NCBI GenBank assembly: GCA_964523575.1
Contig: CAZGAV010000012.1
Location: 1-64,000, forward strand
Source of the DNA: DAOUTW01 sp964523575
GTDB lineage: Bacteria > Zixibacteria > MSB-5A5 > GN15 > JAAZOE01
DNA length: 64,000 bases
Direction: 5' to 3'
Below are positions 25,065 through 34,224 of this stretch, piece after piece; the first letter of the stretch is position 1, and the number at the start of each line of letters is the position of its first letter. Below the pieces are notes generated by a model. That model was not told the DNA's origin and searched no databases. It saw only the letters and a list, made by a program, of their open reading frames with translations. The translations under genes were made by a program, and so were the position numbers.

Positions 25065-26285
25065 ATGTCATATAGAATAATAATTGCCGGTCTTGTTGTC
25101 CTGAGTCTGGCGGCGGCGGTCATGGCCGCCGATCCGACAGCCTATGTGATCAATACGTCGGGGGAGACCCTGTCAAAAATTAATCTGAGCACCGGGGCGG
25201 TAACCAACAATATCCTGCCGCTTGGATCCGATGTGAACTGTTACCCCAATCAAATCGTCGTCCGCGACTCCCTGGCCTATGTGATCGCCTCCGGTACTGA
25301 TGAATTGCAGATTATAAACCTCAACAGCTCCGCCACCGTCGGCTGGATTGTCTTCAGCCCGGCCGGTTGCAATCCCTATTGGATGGCTTTTCTGAGTCGT
25401 CAATATTTATATGTCAGCCTGATGGTTGATAACAGCCTGGCCAAAGTTGATCTGACCGCCGGTCAGGTCGTTAAAACTGTGCCGGTGGGGCAATCACCGG
25501 AAGGGGTACTGGCTTTTGATAACAAAATCTATGTCGCGGTCACCGGCTATGATTATTCGACATGGAGCTGGGGCCAGGGCAAAGTGGCCGTTTATGACAC
25601 GAATATCGACACTGTCATCGCCGAAATCGACGTCGGCACTAATCCTCAATTCCTTGCCTCAGATGCCAATGGACGGATTCATGTCGTCTGTACCGGAAAT
25701 TATTGGGATATCCCCGGCGCGATTTATATCATCGACCCGAACACAAATGAGGTCATCGACAGTATTGCTATCGGCGGACAACCCGGCCAGATAGCCATAA
25801 CTGCCGACAATACCGCCTTTCTGGCCGCTGGCGGATGGTCGGCCGACGGCGAGGTCCTGATGTACAATGCCCTGACAGGAGAAATCTATCATGACGGCGG
25901 CAATCCCGTTTATGTCGATTCCGGCGCAACCGGGGCAGTCGCTTTTCAGGATTCGACGGTTTTCATCTCCACCTTCGGCGACCGCATCAATCGCCTGAAT
26001 ACCGGGGGCGAGAAAATTCAGACCTATTTTATGGGTGACGGCCCGGTACATATCGATTTCAATTATCATCCCGGCGACGCCAATGGAGATTGGGCGGTCA
26101 ATGTTGCCGACGCGGTCTATCTGGTCAATTATATTTTCAAATCGGGGCCGGCTCCGGCTCAGCCCGCCTGGCGGGCCAATACCAATGATGATATGGCTAT
26201 CGACGTCGGCGACGCGGTTTATTTGATCAACTATGTTTTTCGCGGGGGGCCGCCTCCCAAATTCGGCCCTACCTGGGTGCGATAG
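25065..26285 (+). CDS. Secreted YncE-like beta-propeller protein with dockerin-like C-terminus
   Basis: A 406-residue exported protein. A signal peptide (to about residue 22, VMAAD) is followed by repeated blades of the surface-propeller type (TAYVINTSGETLSKINLSTG, LAKVDLTAGQVVKTVPVGQS, VYDTNIDTVIAEIDVG, IDPNTNEVIDSIAIGG). Two dockerin-like motifs (GDANGDWAVNVADAV and NTNDDMAIDVGDAV) close it with RGGPPP. ATG 25065 has GGAG six bases upstream. It probably shares the B12-controlled transcript with the receptor before it. In Bacteroides a surface propeller, BtuG, pairs with BtuB; this protein could play the same role, which is inference. Confidence 0.8.
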   Translation: MSYRIIIAGLVVLSLAAAVMAADPTAYVINTSGETLSKINLSTGAVTNNILPLGSDVNCYPNQIVVRDSLAYVIASGTDELQIINLNSSATVGWIVFSPAGCNPYWMAFLSRQYLYVSLMVDNSLAKVDLTAGQVVKTVPVGQSPEGVLAFDNKIYVAVTGYDYSTWSWGQGKVAVYDTNIDTVIAEIDVGTNPQFLASDANGRIHVVCTGNYWDIPGAIYIIDPNTNEVIDSIAIGGQPGQIAITADNTAFLAAGGWSADGEVLMYNALTGEIYHDGGNPVYVDSGATGAVAFQDSTVFISTFGDRINRLNTGGEKIQTYFMGDGPVHIDFNYHPGDANGDWAVNVADAVYLVNYIFKSGPAPAQPAWRANTNDDMAIDVGDAVYLINYVFRGGPPPKFGPTWVR

Positions 26286-26346
26286 GTTCGCACGGGCGGG
26301 GAAGACTCCCGAAATCGGCTTATGAGGAAATTTATTTATTTTGTTC

Positions 26347-26375
26347 TTGACAATAAAATCCAAAAGAATTATAAA
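26347..26375 (+). promoter_or_regulatory. Near-consensus promoter without an obvious adjacent gene
   Basis: TTGACA, 17 bases, TATAAA. The next supported start codon is more than 400 bases away. Confidence 0.7.
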
Positions 26376-26468
26376 ACAGGATAGAAAATGTATCGTATTA
26401 TATGATGCATGAGTCATACTTGCCGTCGACGACAAGCGGCGGCACTACATTGTATTATCCCTCCCAGA

Positions 26469-26503
26469 TAAGGCGCCGTGTCGGTCAAACACTCGGCGCC
26501 TTA
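26469..26503 (+). other. Stable hairpin, possible terminator
   Basis: TAAGGCGCCG and CGGCGCCTTA form a perfect 10-bp stem around 15 bases. No clean U-tract follows, so it could be a terminator for the propeller gene, the 3' end of a small RNA, or another RNA element. Confidence 0.45.
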
Positions 26504-26792
26504 CCATTTATAGACAATCATCGTCGGCCATAGGTTTCCTGCCGTGACGCTTTCTTTGATGAAAGCCGGCATGGATTATATTTACTCCCGGTAGCGCAAC
26601 AGCTTCCGAAGATAGTGGCGGCGCCGACAAATTGTCCAATAGTGGATAAAAAACTGCGTAAATGATTGAAAATAGACCGGCCCCGGCTTTAGCCGGCGGC
26701 TCGAAAAGGGTTGTCTTGACGCTGGAAAAAGTGTAGTTTAGGAAGACCTGACGACAATAAAATTTATGTGATAAATATCCGGGAGGATGATT

Positions 26793-29087
26793 TTGGAGAT
26801 CGTCTCATTAACCGAAAAACTGCGTAATTTCAAGGGCAAAGCCGGGACGCCGGTCAAAGGCGATAAACCGTTGGCCGCCTACAATGGTCTGAAACCGAGC
26901 GAACTGCGGAAGATGTACCACTCCATGTTATTGGCCCGGCGGATCGAACGGGAGGAGAAGTTACTGCTCCGCAAGGGCTATTGCCGGTTTGTCATCGGCT
27001 GTGGCGGCAAAGAGTTGATCGACGTCGTCGGCGCTCATTACCTGAGACCCAATGATCCCTTCTTTGGTTATTACCGCAACAAGGCTTTCGACATGCACCG
27101 CGGCGCCTCTATCGCCGAGAAAATGATGGAGGCCATCGGCGATGTCCGGGGGCAGTCCACCGGAGGCATGATCCAGCCTTCGCATTCGGCCTATCCCGAA
27201 TTGGAAATTCTGCCGCAGGCCTCGCCGACCGGGTCTCACGCCTTGGAAGCCGCCGGGTTGGGTTGTGCCATTGTCAGTAAAGCGCCCCTGACCAAATACG
27301 CCGTCTATCCCAACGGACGGTATCCCAGAGATGCGGTGGTCTATGCCTCCATCGGCGAGGGATCGACGTCATCGCCGGAGTTCGGGCGAGCCGTTTTTTA
27401 TTCGGTTTTCGACCATGCGCCCAATATCTATGCTATTTACAATTGCGGCTGGGCCATATCGGTTTCGGTCGAAGAGCAGTTCCCCGAAGGGAATCCGACG
27501 ACGCCGTTCGAGGGCTTCCAGCGCTTCGGGTTGAAGATCATGAATTTCGATGGCACCGATATCAAGAAATCGTTGCCCAAAGTCCAGGAAGCGATCGAAT
27601 ATGCGCGTTCGGGGGCCGGTCCGATCCTGATGAACATACGGGTTACCCGGGAGGAATCGCATTCCGGGTCAGACGATCAATCGTTCTATATGGATCCCGA
27701 CAAACAAAAATGGCATATCGAAAACGACTGCTCGCTCAAAACCGGAATGACCTTTATCAAAGACGGCATCATGAAGCCCGGACAGATCGGCGAAATGTGG
27801 GACGCCATCGATCAGGAAATCACTGAGGCCTCGGCCAAGGCGGTCGCCGATTTCCATCCCAAAACTTATGACAGCATCATGTCGAAAGTGCTGAGTTGTA
27901 CTTTCGAGGATATCCAGAAAAGATGGGCCGATATCCTGGCCCACGCCAAAGTCGACCGCAAGGCCAAATTCGCCCAGTATGCCAAGAAGAAATATTATCC
28001 GAAAGCGGACCTGCCCGAGACGCTGGGACCGATGACGATGCGGGCGGCCATCAACTATTCACTTTTTGATATCCTTGAACATTCGGCCGAAGCCCTGATA
28101 TTCGGGGAGGATGTCGCCGATTTTTCGGGAGAAATTCTGGAACACCCGGAAAAAATGAAGGACCTCAAGGGCAAGGGTGGCGTGTTTCTGGTGACCAAAA
28201 ATCTTCAACGTCATTTCGGCCGGAACCGTTGTTTCAACACTCCCCTTGACGAGGCCGGAATTCTCGGCCGGGCCATTGGGCATGTCTATCAGGGCCGCCG
28301 GCCGATTCCCGAAATCCAGTTCATCGATTATATGTCGCCGGCTTATCAGGCGCTCAAGGATCGGATTTGCACCCTCCATCAGCGGTCCAACGGCCAGTGG
28401 ACGTCGCATATGGTGATTCGTGTTTCCTATGGCGGTTACAAACAGGGCGCCGGCGCCTTCTGGCACAGCGAGGCCAATATCGGAACCTTCATCAATATCC
28501 CCGGTCTGCACGTGGTGGTGCCTTCGAACGCTTATGACGCCGCCGGCCTTCTGCGCACCGCCTATGCCTGCAATGACCCGGTGCTTTTCTGCGAATCGGT
28601 GGCTCTCTATAACCGGCGCGACTGGGAAGGGGTGCCGGTCGAAACCGAATATCCGCCGCTTGACCTGCTGATACCCTTCGGGCAGGCCAAGGTCTATAAT
28701 CCCGAGAATCGTGACGTGGCCGTTATCACCTATGGCGCGACCGTGCACATGGCCCGGAAATGCGCTGAAATCCTCAAGGAAAAAGGGATCGGGATGCAGG
28801 TCGTCGATTTACGGACGGTACGGCCGCTGGATGAGAAAGCCATTATCGAGGCCGCCAGGGAATGCGGGCGGGTGATCGTCTTGACCGAAGATCGCATGAT
28901 GGGCGGCGCCGCGCCAACCATCTCCGGCGTCATCACCTCCGGCGAAGCTCTTAATTATCTTGAAGCGCCCGTCAAGCTGGTCACGGCGATTGACAGCCGC
29001 GTCGCCTACGGCGTTGACGGCGATGCCATCTGCCTGCCGACGACCGAAAAGATTTTGGCCGCTGTCGATGAAATTATGAATTATTAG
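26793..29087 (+). CDS. 2-oxoacid dehydrogenase E1, fused alpha and beta subunits
   Basis: A 764-residue thiamine-diphosphate enzyme. The alpha part (about 25-400) has LLARRIEREEKL, the HSGSDDQSF phosphorylation-loop-like segment and the TPP region IGEGSTSSPEF to NCGWAISVS. The beta part (about 420-764) has ALIFGEDVADF, PLDEAGILGRAIG, QFIDYMSPA and a C-terminal transketolase domain (VITYGATVHMA, VVDLRTVRPLD). It most resembles branched-chain 2-oxoacid (2-oxoisovalerate) E1, decarboxylating the oxoacid and acylating E2. No E2 or E3 gene is adjacent. TTG 26793 is preferred because GGGAGG lies six bases before it; ATG 26787 abuts that site. Confidence 0.88.
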   Translation: MEIVSLTEKLRNFKGKAGTPVKGDKPLAAYNGLKPSELRKMYHSMLLARRIEREEKLLLRKGYCRFVIGCGGKELIDVVGAHYLRPNDPFFGYYRNKAFDMHRGASIAEKMMEAIGDVRGQSTGGMIQPSHSAYPELEILPQASPTGSHALEAAGLGCAIVSKAPLTKYAVYPNGRYPRDAVVYASIGEGSTSSPEFGRAVFYSVFDHAPNIYAIYNCGWAISVSVEEQFPEGNPTTPFEGFQRFGLKIMNFDGTDIKKSLPKVQEAIEYARSGAGPILMNIRVTREESHSGSDDQSFYMDPDKQKWHIENDCSLKTGMTFIKDGIMKPGQIGEMWDAIDQEITEASAKAVADFHPKTYDSIMSKVLSCTFEDIQKRWADILAHAKVDRKAKFAQYAKKKYYPKADLPETLGPMTMRAAINYSLFDILEHSAEALIFGEDVADFSGEILEHPEKMKDLKGKGGVFLVTKNLQRHFGRNRCFNTPLDEAGILGRAIGHVYQGRRPIPEIQFIDYMSPAYQALKDRICTLHQRSNGQWTSHMVIRVSYGGYKQGAGAFWHSEANIGTFINIPGLHVVVPSNAYDAAGLLRTAYACNDPVLFCESVALYNRRDWEGVPVETEYPPLDLLIPFGQAKVYNPENRDVAVITYGATVHMARKCAEILKEKGIGMQVVDLRTVRPLDEKAIIEAARECGRVIVLTEDRMMGGAAPTISGVITSGEALNYLEAPVKLVTAIDSRVAYGVDGDAICLPTTEKILAAVDEIMNY

Positions 29088-29126
29088 GGCCGCCCCAAAA
29101 CCGAAAACGGCTCGCCTCAGATTATA

Positions 29127-29160
29127 ACGCCCCGGGTAAAATTCCGGGGCGTCTCTTTTT
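29127..29160 (+). terminator. Terminator of the E1 gene
   Basis: ACGCCCCGG and CCGGGGCGT around eight bases, followed by CTCTTTTT. Confidence 0.9.
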
Positions 29161-29201
29161 ATTTTAATTGCCGTCCCGATCGGCGTGTATAATATATCGA
29201 T

Positions 29202-30335
29202 ATGTTTCGAGCGATTATTTTTGCCCTGGCCGTAATTCTCGCCGGCCCTCCGGCCGGCTATTCGGCCGAACAGCCCGAAGCCGAGATCGTGACGCCCTAT
29301 TTCGGGTTGTCGATGCCTGTTCCCGATACCATACCGCCTCTGACTATAGAAAACAGGAAGGAATTGAGGCTCCTGAATAAGGAATTCATTGCGGTCATGG
29401 CCGTTGACGGCGGCGGGGAAGTGCGGAAGATCGAGTACGATTCGGTTATGGCCGAATACATAAAGCCGCTGATGAAGGATTTGAGGAAAATATCTTTTCA
29501 TTTTACCGACGGGCATGCCCTTGATTATCCTCTGCAGGTTCCTTTCGAGATCAGATTTTCGGGGGTTCCCGGAGGCGGAAAAAAAGTGCGATTGAAATTT
29601 CCTCTGGCGCCGGACACTACCTCGGATGCAAGTTTACTGGATTCATATTTTGATCGAAACGATGTCGATCCGCCGGAAGTGATCGATATCCCGCCGATAT
29701 TCTACAAAGTTGATCCTCAAAAAGACAATGCCGAATATTTGACGATTACGGCCCGTGTGTTTCTGGACGAAAAGGGCCAATTGCAGAATATAAGTTTCCC
29801 GATATCGGGGCAGGATATGATGACGCACGCGGTCCAGATGGGGCTGATGAACGCCCGCTATTCTCCGGCGCGGATCAGAGGTGAGCCGAAGGCCGCCGAT
29901 TTTCTTCTGACTTTCCGCATTTTCGATAATCTCAAATATCCTTTTTCCCCCCTGCGCAAGGGCGATACGACTGAAATCGAGCCGATCACCGCCGGCTATT
30001 TTATGATCCGCTATTTCAACCCACTTGATATGGCCATACCGGCGTTGCCGCGGACACATGGGAATGGCTATATCCATACGGCTCCGTTGGCTTATCGACG
30101 GACGGGAACGGCCGAGGTTGTTCTGCGCATTGACTCGGAAGGAAAAATAAAAGGTGTCTCGGTGGCCAGGGCCACTCAGAGGTTGACTGATATAATTGCA
30201 CCGGTGATTAAGTTGATCGATTGGTATCCCGCCAAAGATCGAATGGGCCGGCCGGAACCGTTTGTGGGACGGATATTTCTGACGTTCGAGGCTTCGCCGA
30301 AAGTCGTATATAATGCCGAATGGCTGGCCCCATGA
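29202..30335 (+). CDS. Exported protein with TonB-C-terminal-like domains
   Basis: A 377-residue protein with a signal peptide (cleavage near GYSAE, residue 21). Two segments, about 180-240 (ARVFLDEKGQLQNISF to MNARYSPARIRGEP) and 305-370 (AEVVLRIDSEGKIKGVSV to WYPAKDRMGRPEPF), resemble the TonB C-terminal fold. They follow its pattern of a strand with a D/G-rich turn and then A-x-(K/R)-x-x-x-x-x-P-A. No membrane anchor or Pro-rich linker is seen, so it is not a classical TonB. TATAAT lies eight bases before ATG 29202 and no Shine-Dalgarno site is present, suggesting a leaderless message. It starts the TonB-related gene cluster. Confidence 0.65.
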   Translation: MFRAIIFALAVILAGPPAGYSAEQPEAEIVTPYFGLSMPVPDTIPPLTIENRKELRLLNKEFIAVMAVDGGGEVRKIEYDSVMAEYIKPLMKDLRKISFHFTDGHALDYPLQVPFEIRFSGVPGGGKKVRLKFPLAPDTTSDASLLDSYFDRNDVDPPEVIDIPPIFYKVDPQKDNAEYLTITARVFLDEKGQLQNISFPISGQDMMTHAVQMGLMNARYSPARIRGEPKAADFLLTFRIFDNLKYPFSPLRKGDTTEIEPITAGYFMIRYFNPLDMAIPALPRTHGNGYIHTAPLAYRRTGTAEVVLRIDSEGKIKGVSVARATQRLTDIIAPVIKLIDWYPAKDRMGRPEPFVGRIFLTFEASPKVVYNAEWLAP

Positions 30336-30595
30336 CGCAGATTATGCGTCTCATAAGACGTTACCCCACAATGCTATACGGCAGTGGATTGGATATTCTG
30401 AGGTCTTTGGGGAAAAATGGCCTGTCCCTACCCGGAATAACCGAGGAGACACCCATAACATATTGTATCGCAATTACTTATTTAATGGAAAAGGAGTGTG
30501 CCGGCGGCATAAATTTTGTTTCTTTATGGAACCAGAGGCGCATATGGTGCATTATATTGGGAAGAAAACACGATTTGCGGATGTATAAAATATAG

Positions 30596-30862
30596 ATGAA
30601 GAAAATAAATTTTCAGAACTACGTCAACCTGGTTTCCGCCCTGATCGTGTTCATCGGCGGCCTGATGATAATCTTCATGTATCCGGGCGGCTTATCCTCG
30701 GCCAGCCGGTTATTGATCGGGCTGATCGTGACGCTTTATTTCGCCTTCAGGATGACCCAAACGATCATGTCGATCAGACGTGAGCGACGACAGAGTGAAG
30801 GCGATTTGAAGGGGATAACTCAAGGCGGCAAAGATGGATACGAGGGCCCAAAAAGCCCTTGA
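30596..30862 (+). CDS. Small membrane protein, two predicted helices
   Basis: An 88-residue protein with two hydrophobic segments (about residues 10-30 and 36-58) and a basic, then charged tail. Start ATG 30596 has no clear ribosome site. Its end overlaps the promoter of the next gene (30859-30886). I recognise no family. Composition and the two clean membrane segments favour a real gene. Confidence 0.55.
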   Translation: MKKINFQNYVNLVSALIVFIGGLMIIFMYPGGLSSASRLLIGLIVTLYFAFRMTQTIMSIRRERRQSEGDLKGITQGGKDGYEGPKSP

Positions 30863-30886
30863 CAACCCGGCTGTTTGTTGTATTAT
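30859..30886 (+). promoter_or_regulatory. Promoter of the TPR/ExbBD/TonB operon
   Basis: TTGACA, 16 bases, TATTAT, about 45 bases before the TPR gene. Confidence 0.85.
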
Positions 30887-30929
30887 GGGAATCTTGATTT
30901 GATATGAAACGGAAAGGTTTAACGGACTC

Positions 30930-32741
30930 ATGATCGTTTCTCGAAAAATCATCACACTTTTTCTGATCCTGTCGGCGATGCTGGTTATCGGCGCCGCGAC
31001 GGTTCGGGCTTCCGATTTCAATTATGATATGAAACCGGAGGTGCTCGATGCTCTCAATCGTCACGACACCACGCTGGCTCTGACGATGATTAACGACGCT
31101 ATCAAGCTCGACCCCGCCTATGCTCCCAATTATTTGCTTAAGGGAGAAATTTTTTACGCCCGGAAGCAATTGCCCGAGGCCCTGGCTCAGTTCCAGACGG
31201 CATTGGAGAAGAAAAGCAAACTTTATGAGGCGCTGTATTATTCGGGCCTGGTTTATCTCGATCAGGATGATCTGGAAAAAGCCGAGAAGGCGTTCAACCA
31301 GGGTCTGAAAAAAGCCAAGGATGAATTGGCTTTGTTTCACAACGGCATGGGCCTGTTGCTTCTCAAGAAGAAAGAATACACTAAGGCTGACGTCGAATTC
31401 CGCAAGGCCAGCAGTATCGGGCCGGACCGCGCCGAATATCACGCTAATCTTGGCGACGCCAATTATTTCGCTCAATCCTACCCCCTGGCGATTAATGAAT
31501 ATAACAATGTCCTCACAATGGACACGACCTACCTTGACGTCTATTTCCGTCTGGCGCGCGCCTATGTCGCCCAGGGCCAGTACAACGACGCCCTCAACCA
31601 GCTTCGGGTGGTGTTGATCCGCGATAGCCTGTATACACAGGCCTGGAATGAGATCGGGCGCCTCTATACCATGGCCGGACTTTCGGCCACTGATCGCGAT
31701 ACCAAGGTACAACGGTTTACTGAGGCGATCGGGTCCTATAAGAAATATCTGGAACTCTCCCACGATACGACCGACGGTGAGGTCTATTTCAATATCGGGC
31801 GTTCCTATTTCAATCTGGGCGCTTTTCCGGAATCCGACTCGGCTTTCGAACGGGTTCTGACCATCGGCGACGTGCCCAAAAATATTTATCTTTATCTGGG
31901 CCGCGGCTATATCGCCGAGGGCGAGTTCGAGAAGGGGATTGAAGACCTCAACAAGCATCTGGCCTGGATGAAAGAGCAGGACCCGGACTGGAAGCCGGGC
32001 GCGACCGAAGCCGATATTTTCCGTCGTATAGGCGACGGTTATAAAGCCGAGCAGAATTGGGCCAGCGCCGCCGAGAATTACGCGAAGGCCGCGGAACTGG
32101 CCCCGGACGATCCCCGGATCGTGGTCGAGGCGGCTGTAGCTTATCATCAGTTACAGGATTTCCCGAAGGCCCTCGAGTATTATCAAAAACGAATATCTCT
32201 CGGTCCCGACAGCTGGAATATTTACATGAATGCCGCCTATTGCACCATCCATATGGAAGACTGGGAAAAATCGGTGGAATACCTCAAGAAAGTGGTCGAG
32301 CTGGATTCGACCAAAGTGAAGGCTTATTCTCTGCTGTCGGATGCCTATATGCTCCGTCTGCAGGATTGCGAAAACGGCGTCAAATGGACCAAGAAATGGC
32401 TGGAACTCGATTCGACCAGTTGCGACGCCATGAAGACGCTTGGTTTCGGTTATTTCGGCGGTGTGTGTCCGGCGGATTATATGGCCGCCATCAGCTATTT
32501 CAAGAGGGCTTTGAACTGTTACAAAGCGGCCGGGACCAGCGAATGCGGCAACGAGGATCTTATCGTTTATATTGCGCAGGCTTATCACCTCTATGCCGCC
32601 GATCTTCTGGAACATGACAAGAAACAGGAATCGAAGGAGTATTTCAAGGACGCCTTCGACTGGTACAATAAATGTTTGAAATGCAACCCGGGTAACGCTG
32701 ATTGCAAAAAGGGCGTGAGCGATACCGAGTTTGAATTCTAA
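30930..32741 (+). CDS. Periplasmic TPR-repeat protein
   Basis: A 603-residue protein with a signal peptide (residues 1-28, ending VRAS) and about a dozen consecutive TPR units (for example APNYLLKGEIFYARKQLPEA, AEYHANLGDANYFAQSYPLA, WNIYMNAAYCTIHMEDWEKS). The last part contains Cys-rich units (SCDAMKTLGFGYFGGVCPA, CLKCNPGNADCKKG). It is the first gene after a strong promoter and is followed by a membrane protein and exbB/exbD/tonB genes. TPR proteins often accompany such clusters, presumably as scaffolds in the periplasm. The specific partner is unknown. Confidence 0.85.
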   Translation: MIVSRKIITLFLILSAMLVIGAATVRASDFNYDMKPEVLDALNRHDTTLALTMINDAIKLDPAYAPNYLLKGEIFYARKQLPEALAQFQTALEKKSKLYEALYYSGLVYLDQDDLEKAEKAFNQGLKKAKDELALFHNGMGLLLLKKKEYTKADVEFRKASSIGPDRAEYHANLGDANYFAQSYPLAINEYNNVLTMDTTYLDVYFRLARAYVAQGQYNDALNQLRVVLIRDSLYTQAWNEIGRLYTMAGLSATDRDTKVQRFTEAIGSYKKYLELSHDTTDGEVYFNIGRSYFNLGAFPESDSAFERVLTIGDVPKNIYLYLGRGYIAEGEFEKGIEDLNKHLAWMKEQDPDWKPGATEADIFRRIGDGYKAEQNWASAAENYAKAAELAPDDPRIVVEAAVAYHQLQDFPKALEYYQKRISLGPDSWNIYMNAAYCTIHMEDWEKSVEYLKKVVELDSTKVKAYSLLSDAYMLRLQDCENGVKWTKKWLELDSTSCDAMKTLGFGYFGGVCPADYMAAISYFKRALNCYKAAGTSECGNEDLIVYIAQAYHLYAADLLEHDKKQESKEYFKDAFDWYNKCLKCNPGNADCKKGVSDTEFEF

Positions 32742-32786
32742 GGCGGGAGCTCAAATTTAGCGACCGGGTAAGGTACGGGAGAATAT

Positions 32787-34175
32787 ATGGCCGACGATGA
32801 GAAAAATAAAAAGTCGACTGGTCCATCCGAGGAACGCTTCAAATACATCGGTTTTGACGTGTTTCCCGGCAAAGCCGGAAACATGTTCAAATCGGATGAG
32901 GAACGGAAGACCTGGGTGGAAAAGGTCCGGGCTAAATTATCGCGCAGTCAGGGCGAGGTGCGGGACCGTTGCACTCTGATGGAAACACGCGTTTCCTCGG
33001 TGGAAAAGATCTTTTTAACGCTGGCGGCGGTGGTCATGCTGGCCGGCCTGTTCATCCCGTGGTTTTCGGGATATATACCGGTTTCCTATTCCGAACTCGG
33101 GTCCTTTGGCGATTATTCGTTCTTTTACGCCTCCCGGGTCGACGAGAGAGGTATCAGGGATTTATCCAATGCCCTGATCACGAAACAGGAAAAACGTTAC
33201 GCCGCCGACCGGGCGGCGGAAAATGCGGCCCCGGTGCCGCCCTTGACCAATGATGCCGTTCCGATTGACAGTGCCACTGTTGCGGAACAGGTCGCGACGG
33301 CCGACACTGTCGTCAAAACGAACGAGGAAGAGGCGGCGCAGGGCCAGATGCCCCAGGAATCAGCCGGCGGCGGGGAACCTGAGAGAGTTCCGGTGCCGGA
33401 GGCGATTAATGTCATTTTCGTCAATACTCCCGATATCGATCAAATTCACGGCGTTGATGATTTGAGGAAACATGTCGTGGCGGCGTTCAGCTATAACGCC
33501 CGCACCAAACGGGAAGACCTGGTGCATGGGAGCGACGGGGTGATGGGGATACTTCCCGATCAGATGCTGTTGAAGGCCCGGTCGGACGATTCCATAGCAA
33601 CGGCGGTCACCGATTCCATGAGGGCGGCGGCGGCCAAGCGAATCGCCGCCGGCGACAGCACCATCAGTCTCGATTCGATCGCTTTCGCCGGGCCGATTCT
33701 GGTCAGCGATAAAGCGGTGCCCGAACTGGCGCTCAAGGGTATCGTCAACGACAATTACTCCGTCACCGGCATCGGCGCCCTGCTGTCTTTCGGCGCCTAC
33801 AGCTCCCGAATTTTTTCCAGCGGGCTGGTGCTGGTTATCTCCGGTATTTTTCTGATCGTCTATTTCCTGTCATGTGTGGTTATCGCGATCCTCGACCTCT
33901 ACCTGTTATACGGGGGCGGGAAGAAGGGGACGCCGGAGGCGCAGATATTATACCTGAAACGTATGCTCCGTTACAACTGGGTGCCGGTCATTCTCTGGCT
34001 GGGCATGTTTGTACTGTCGTTTTTCGGGGCTTCCTACGGCTTTGATCCTTCGGGCTTGCTGCAACAGGTGGGCGATTCCTATGGAATCGGGACCTTCATC
34101 GGCCTGTCGTCATTTGGAATGTATATTACCCTGGGCGCTTTTCTGATTGTGGCGCTGAAGGGGAAAGAGATATAA
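32787..34175 (+). CDS. Membrane protein of unknown function upstream of exbB
   Basis: A 462-residue protein. A soluble, charged N-terminus (about 1-72) is followed by one membrane helix (about 75-95), a long extracytoplasmic domain with a low-complexity Ala/Glu/Pro-rich stretch (about 140-205), and three more helices (about 336-375, 400-420, 437-458). No catalytic motif is visible. It lies between the TPR protein and exbB with short gaps and so probably belongs to the same membrane machine. I do not recognise the family. Confidence 0.75.
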   Translation: MADDEKNKKSTGPSEERFKYIGFDVFPGKAGNMFKSDEERKTWVEKVRAKLSRSQGEVRDRCTLMETRVSSVEKIFLTLAAVVMLAGLFIPWFSGYIPVSYSELGSFGDYSFFYASRVDERGIRDLSNALITKQEKRYAADRAAENAAPVPPLTNDAVPIDSATVAEQVATADTVVKTNEEEAAQGQMPQESAGGGEPERVPVPEAINVIFVNTPDIDQIHGVDDLRKHVVAAFSYNARTKREDLVHGSDGVMGILPDQMLLKARSDDSIATAVTDSMRAAAAKRIAAGDSTISLDSIAFAGPILVSDKAVPELALKGIVNDNYSVTGIGALLSFGAYSSRIFSSGLVLVISGIFLIVYFLSCVVIAILDLYLLYGGGKKGTPEAQILYLKRMLRYNWVPVILWLGMFVLSFFGASYGFDPSGLLQQVGDSYGIGTFIGLSSFGMYITLGAFLIVALKGKEI

Positions 34176-34224
34176 AGATTCGAGAAGCGAAACGAAATTC
34201 ACATAGAGTGGAGGAATAGTAAAG

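Larger units (their letters stand above)
26286..26792. other. Long intergenic region with a strong promoter and several hairpins
   Basis: 507 bases without a supported protein gene (the longest ATG frame, 26405-26536, has no ribosome site). It holds a near-consensus promoter (26347-26375), a 10-bp hairpin (26469-26503), a bulged hairpin GCCG-bulge-GCTTTC/GAAAGC-CGGC (26541-26570), a small CCGGC/GCCGG hairpin (26683-26696) and TTGACG at 26716-26721. It may encode a small RNA or a long structured leader of the E1 gene. Confidence 0.55.

Noticed and set aside
26405..26536. A 43-residue frame in the long intergenic region
   Set aside because: No ribosome site and it spans a stable hairpin; an RNA element is more likely.
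30313..30595. Two overlapping 91-residue frames after the TonB-C-like gene
   Set aside because: No ribosome sites, no motifs, unusual composition; they cancel each other in overlapping frames.
30774..32147. A 457-residue open frame on the minus strand
   Set aside because: Antisense to the TPR gene, without ribosome site or family motif.
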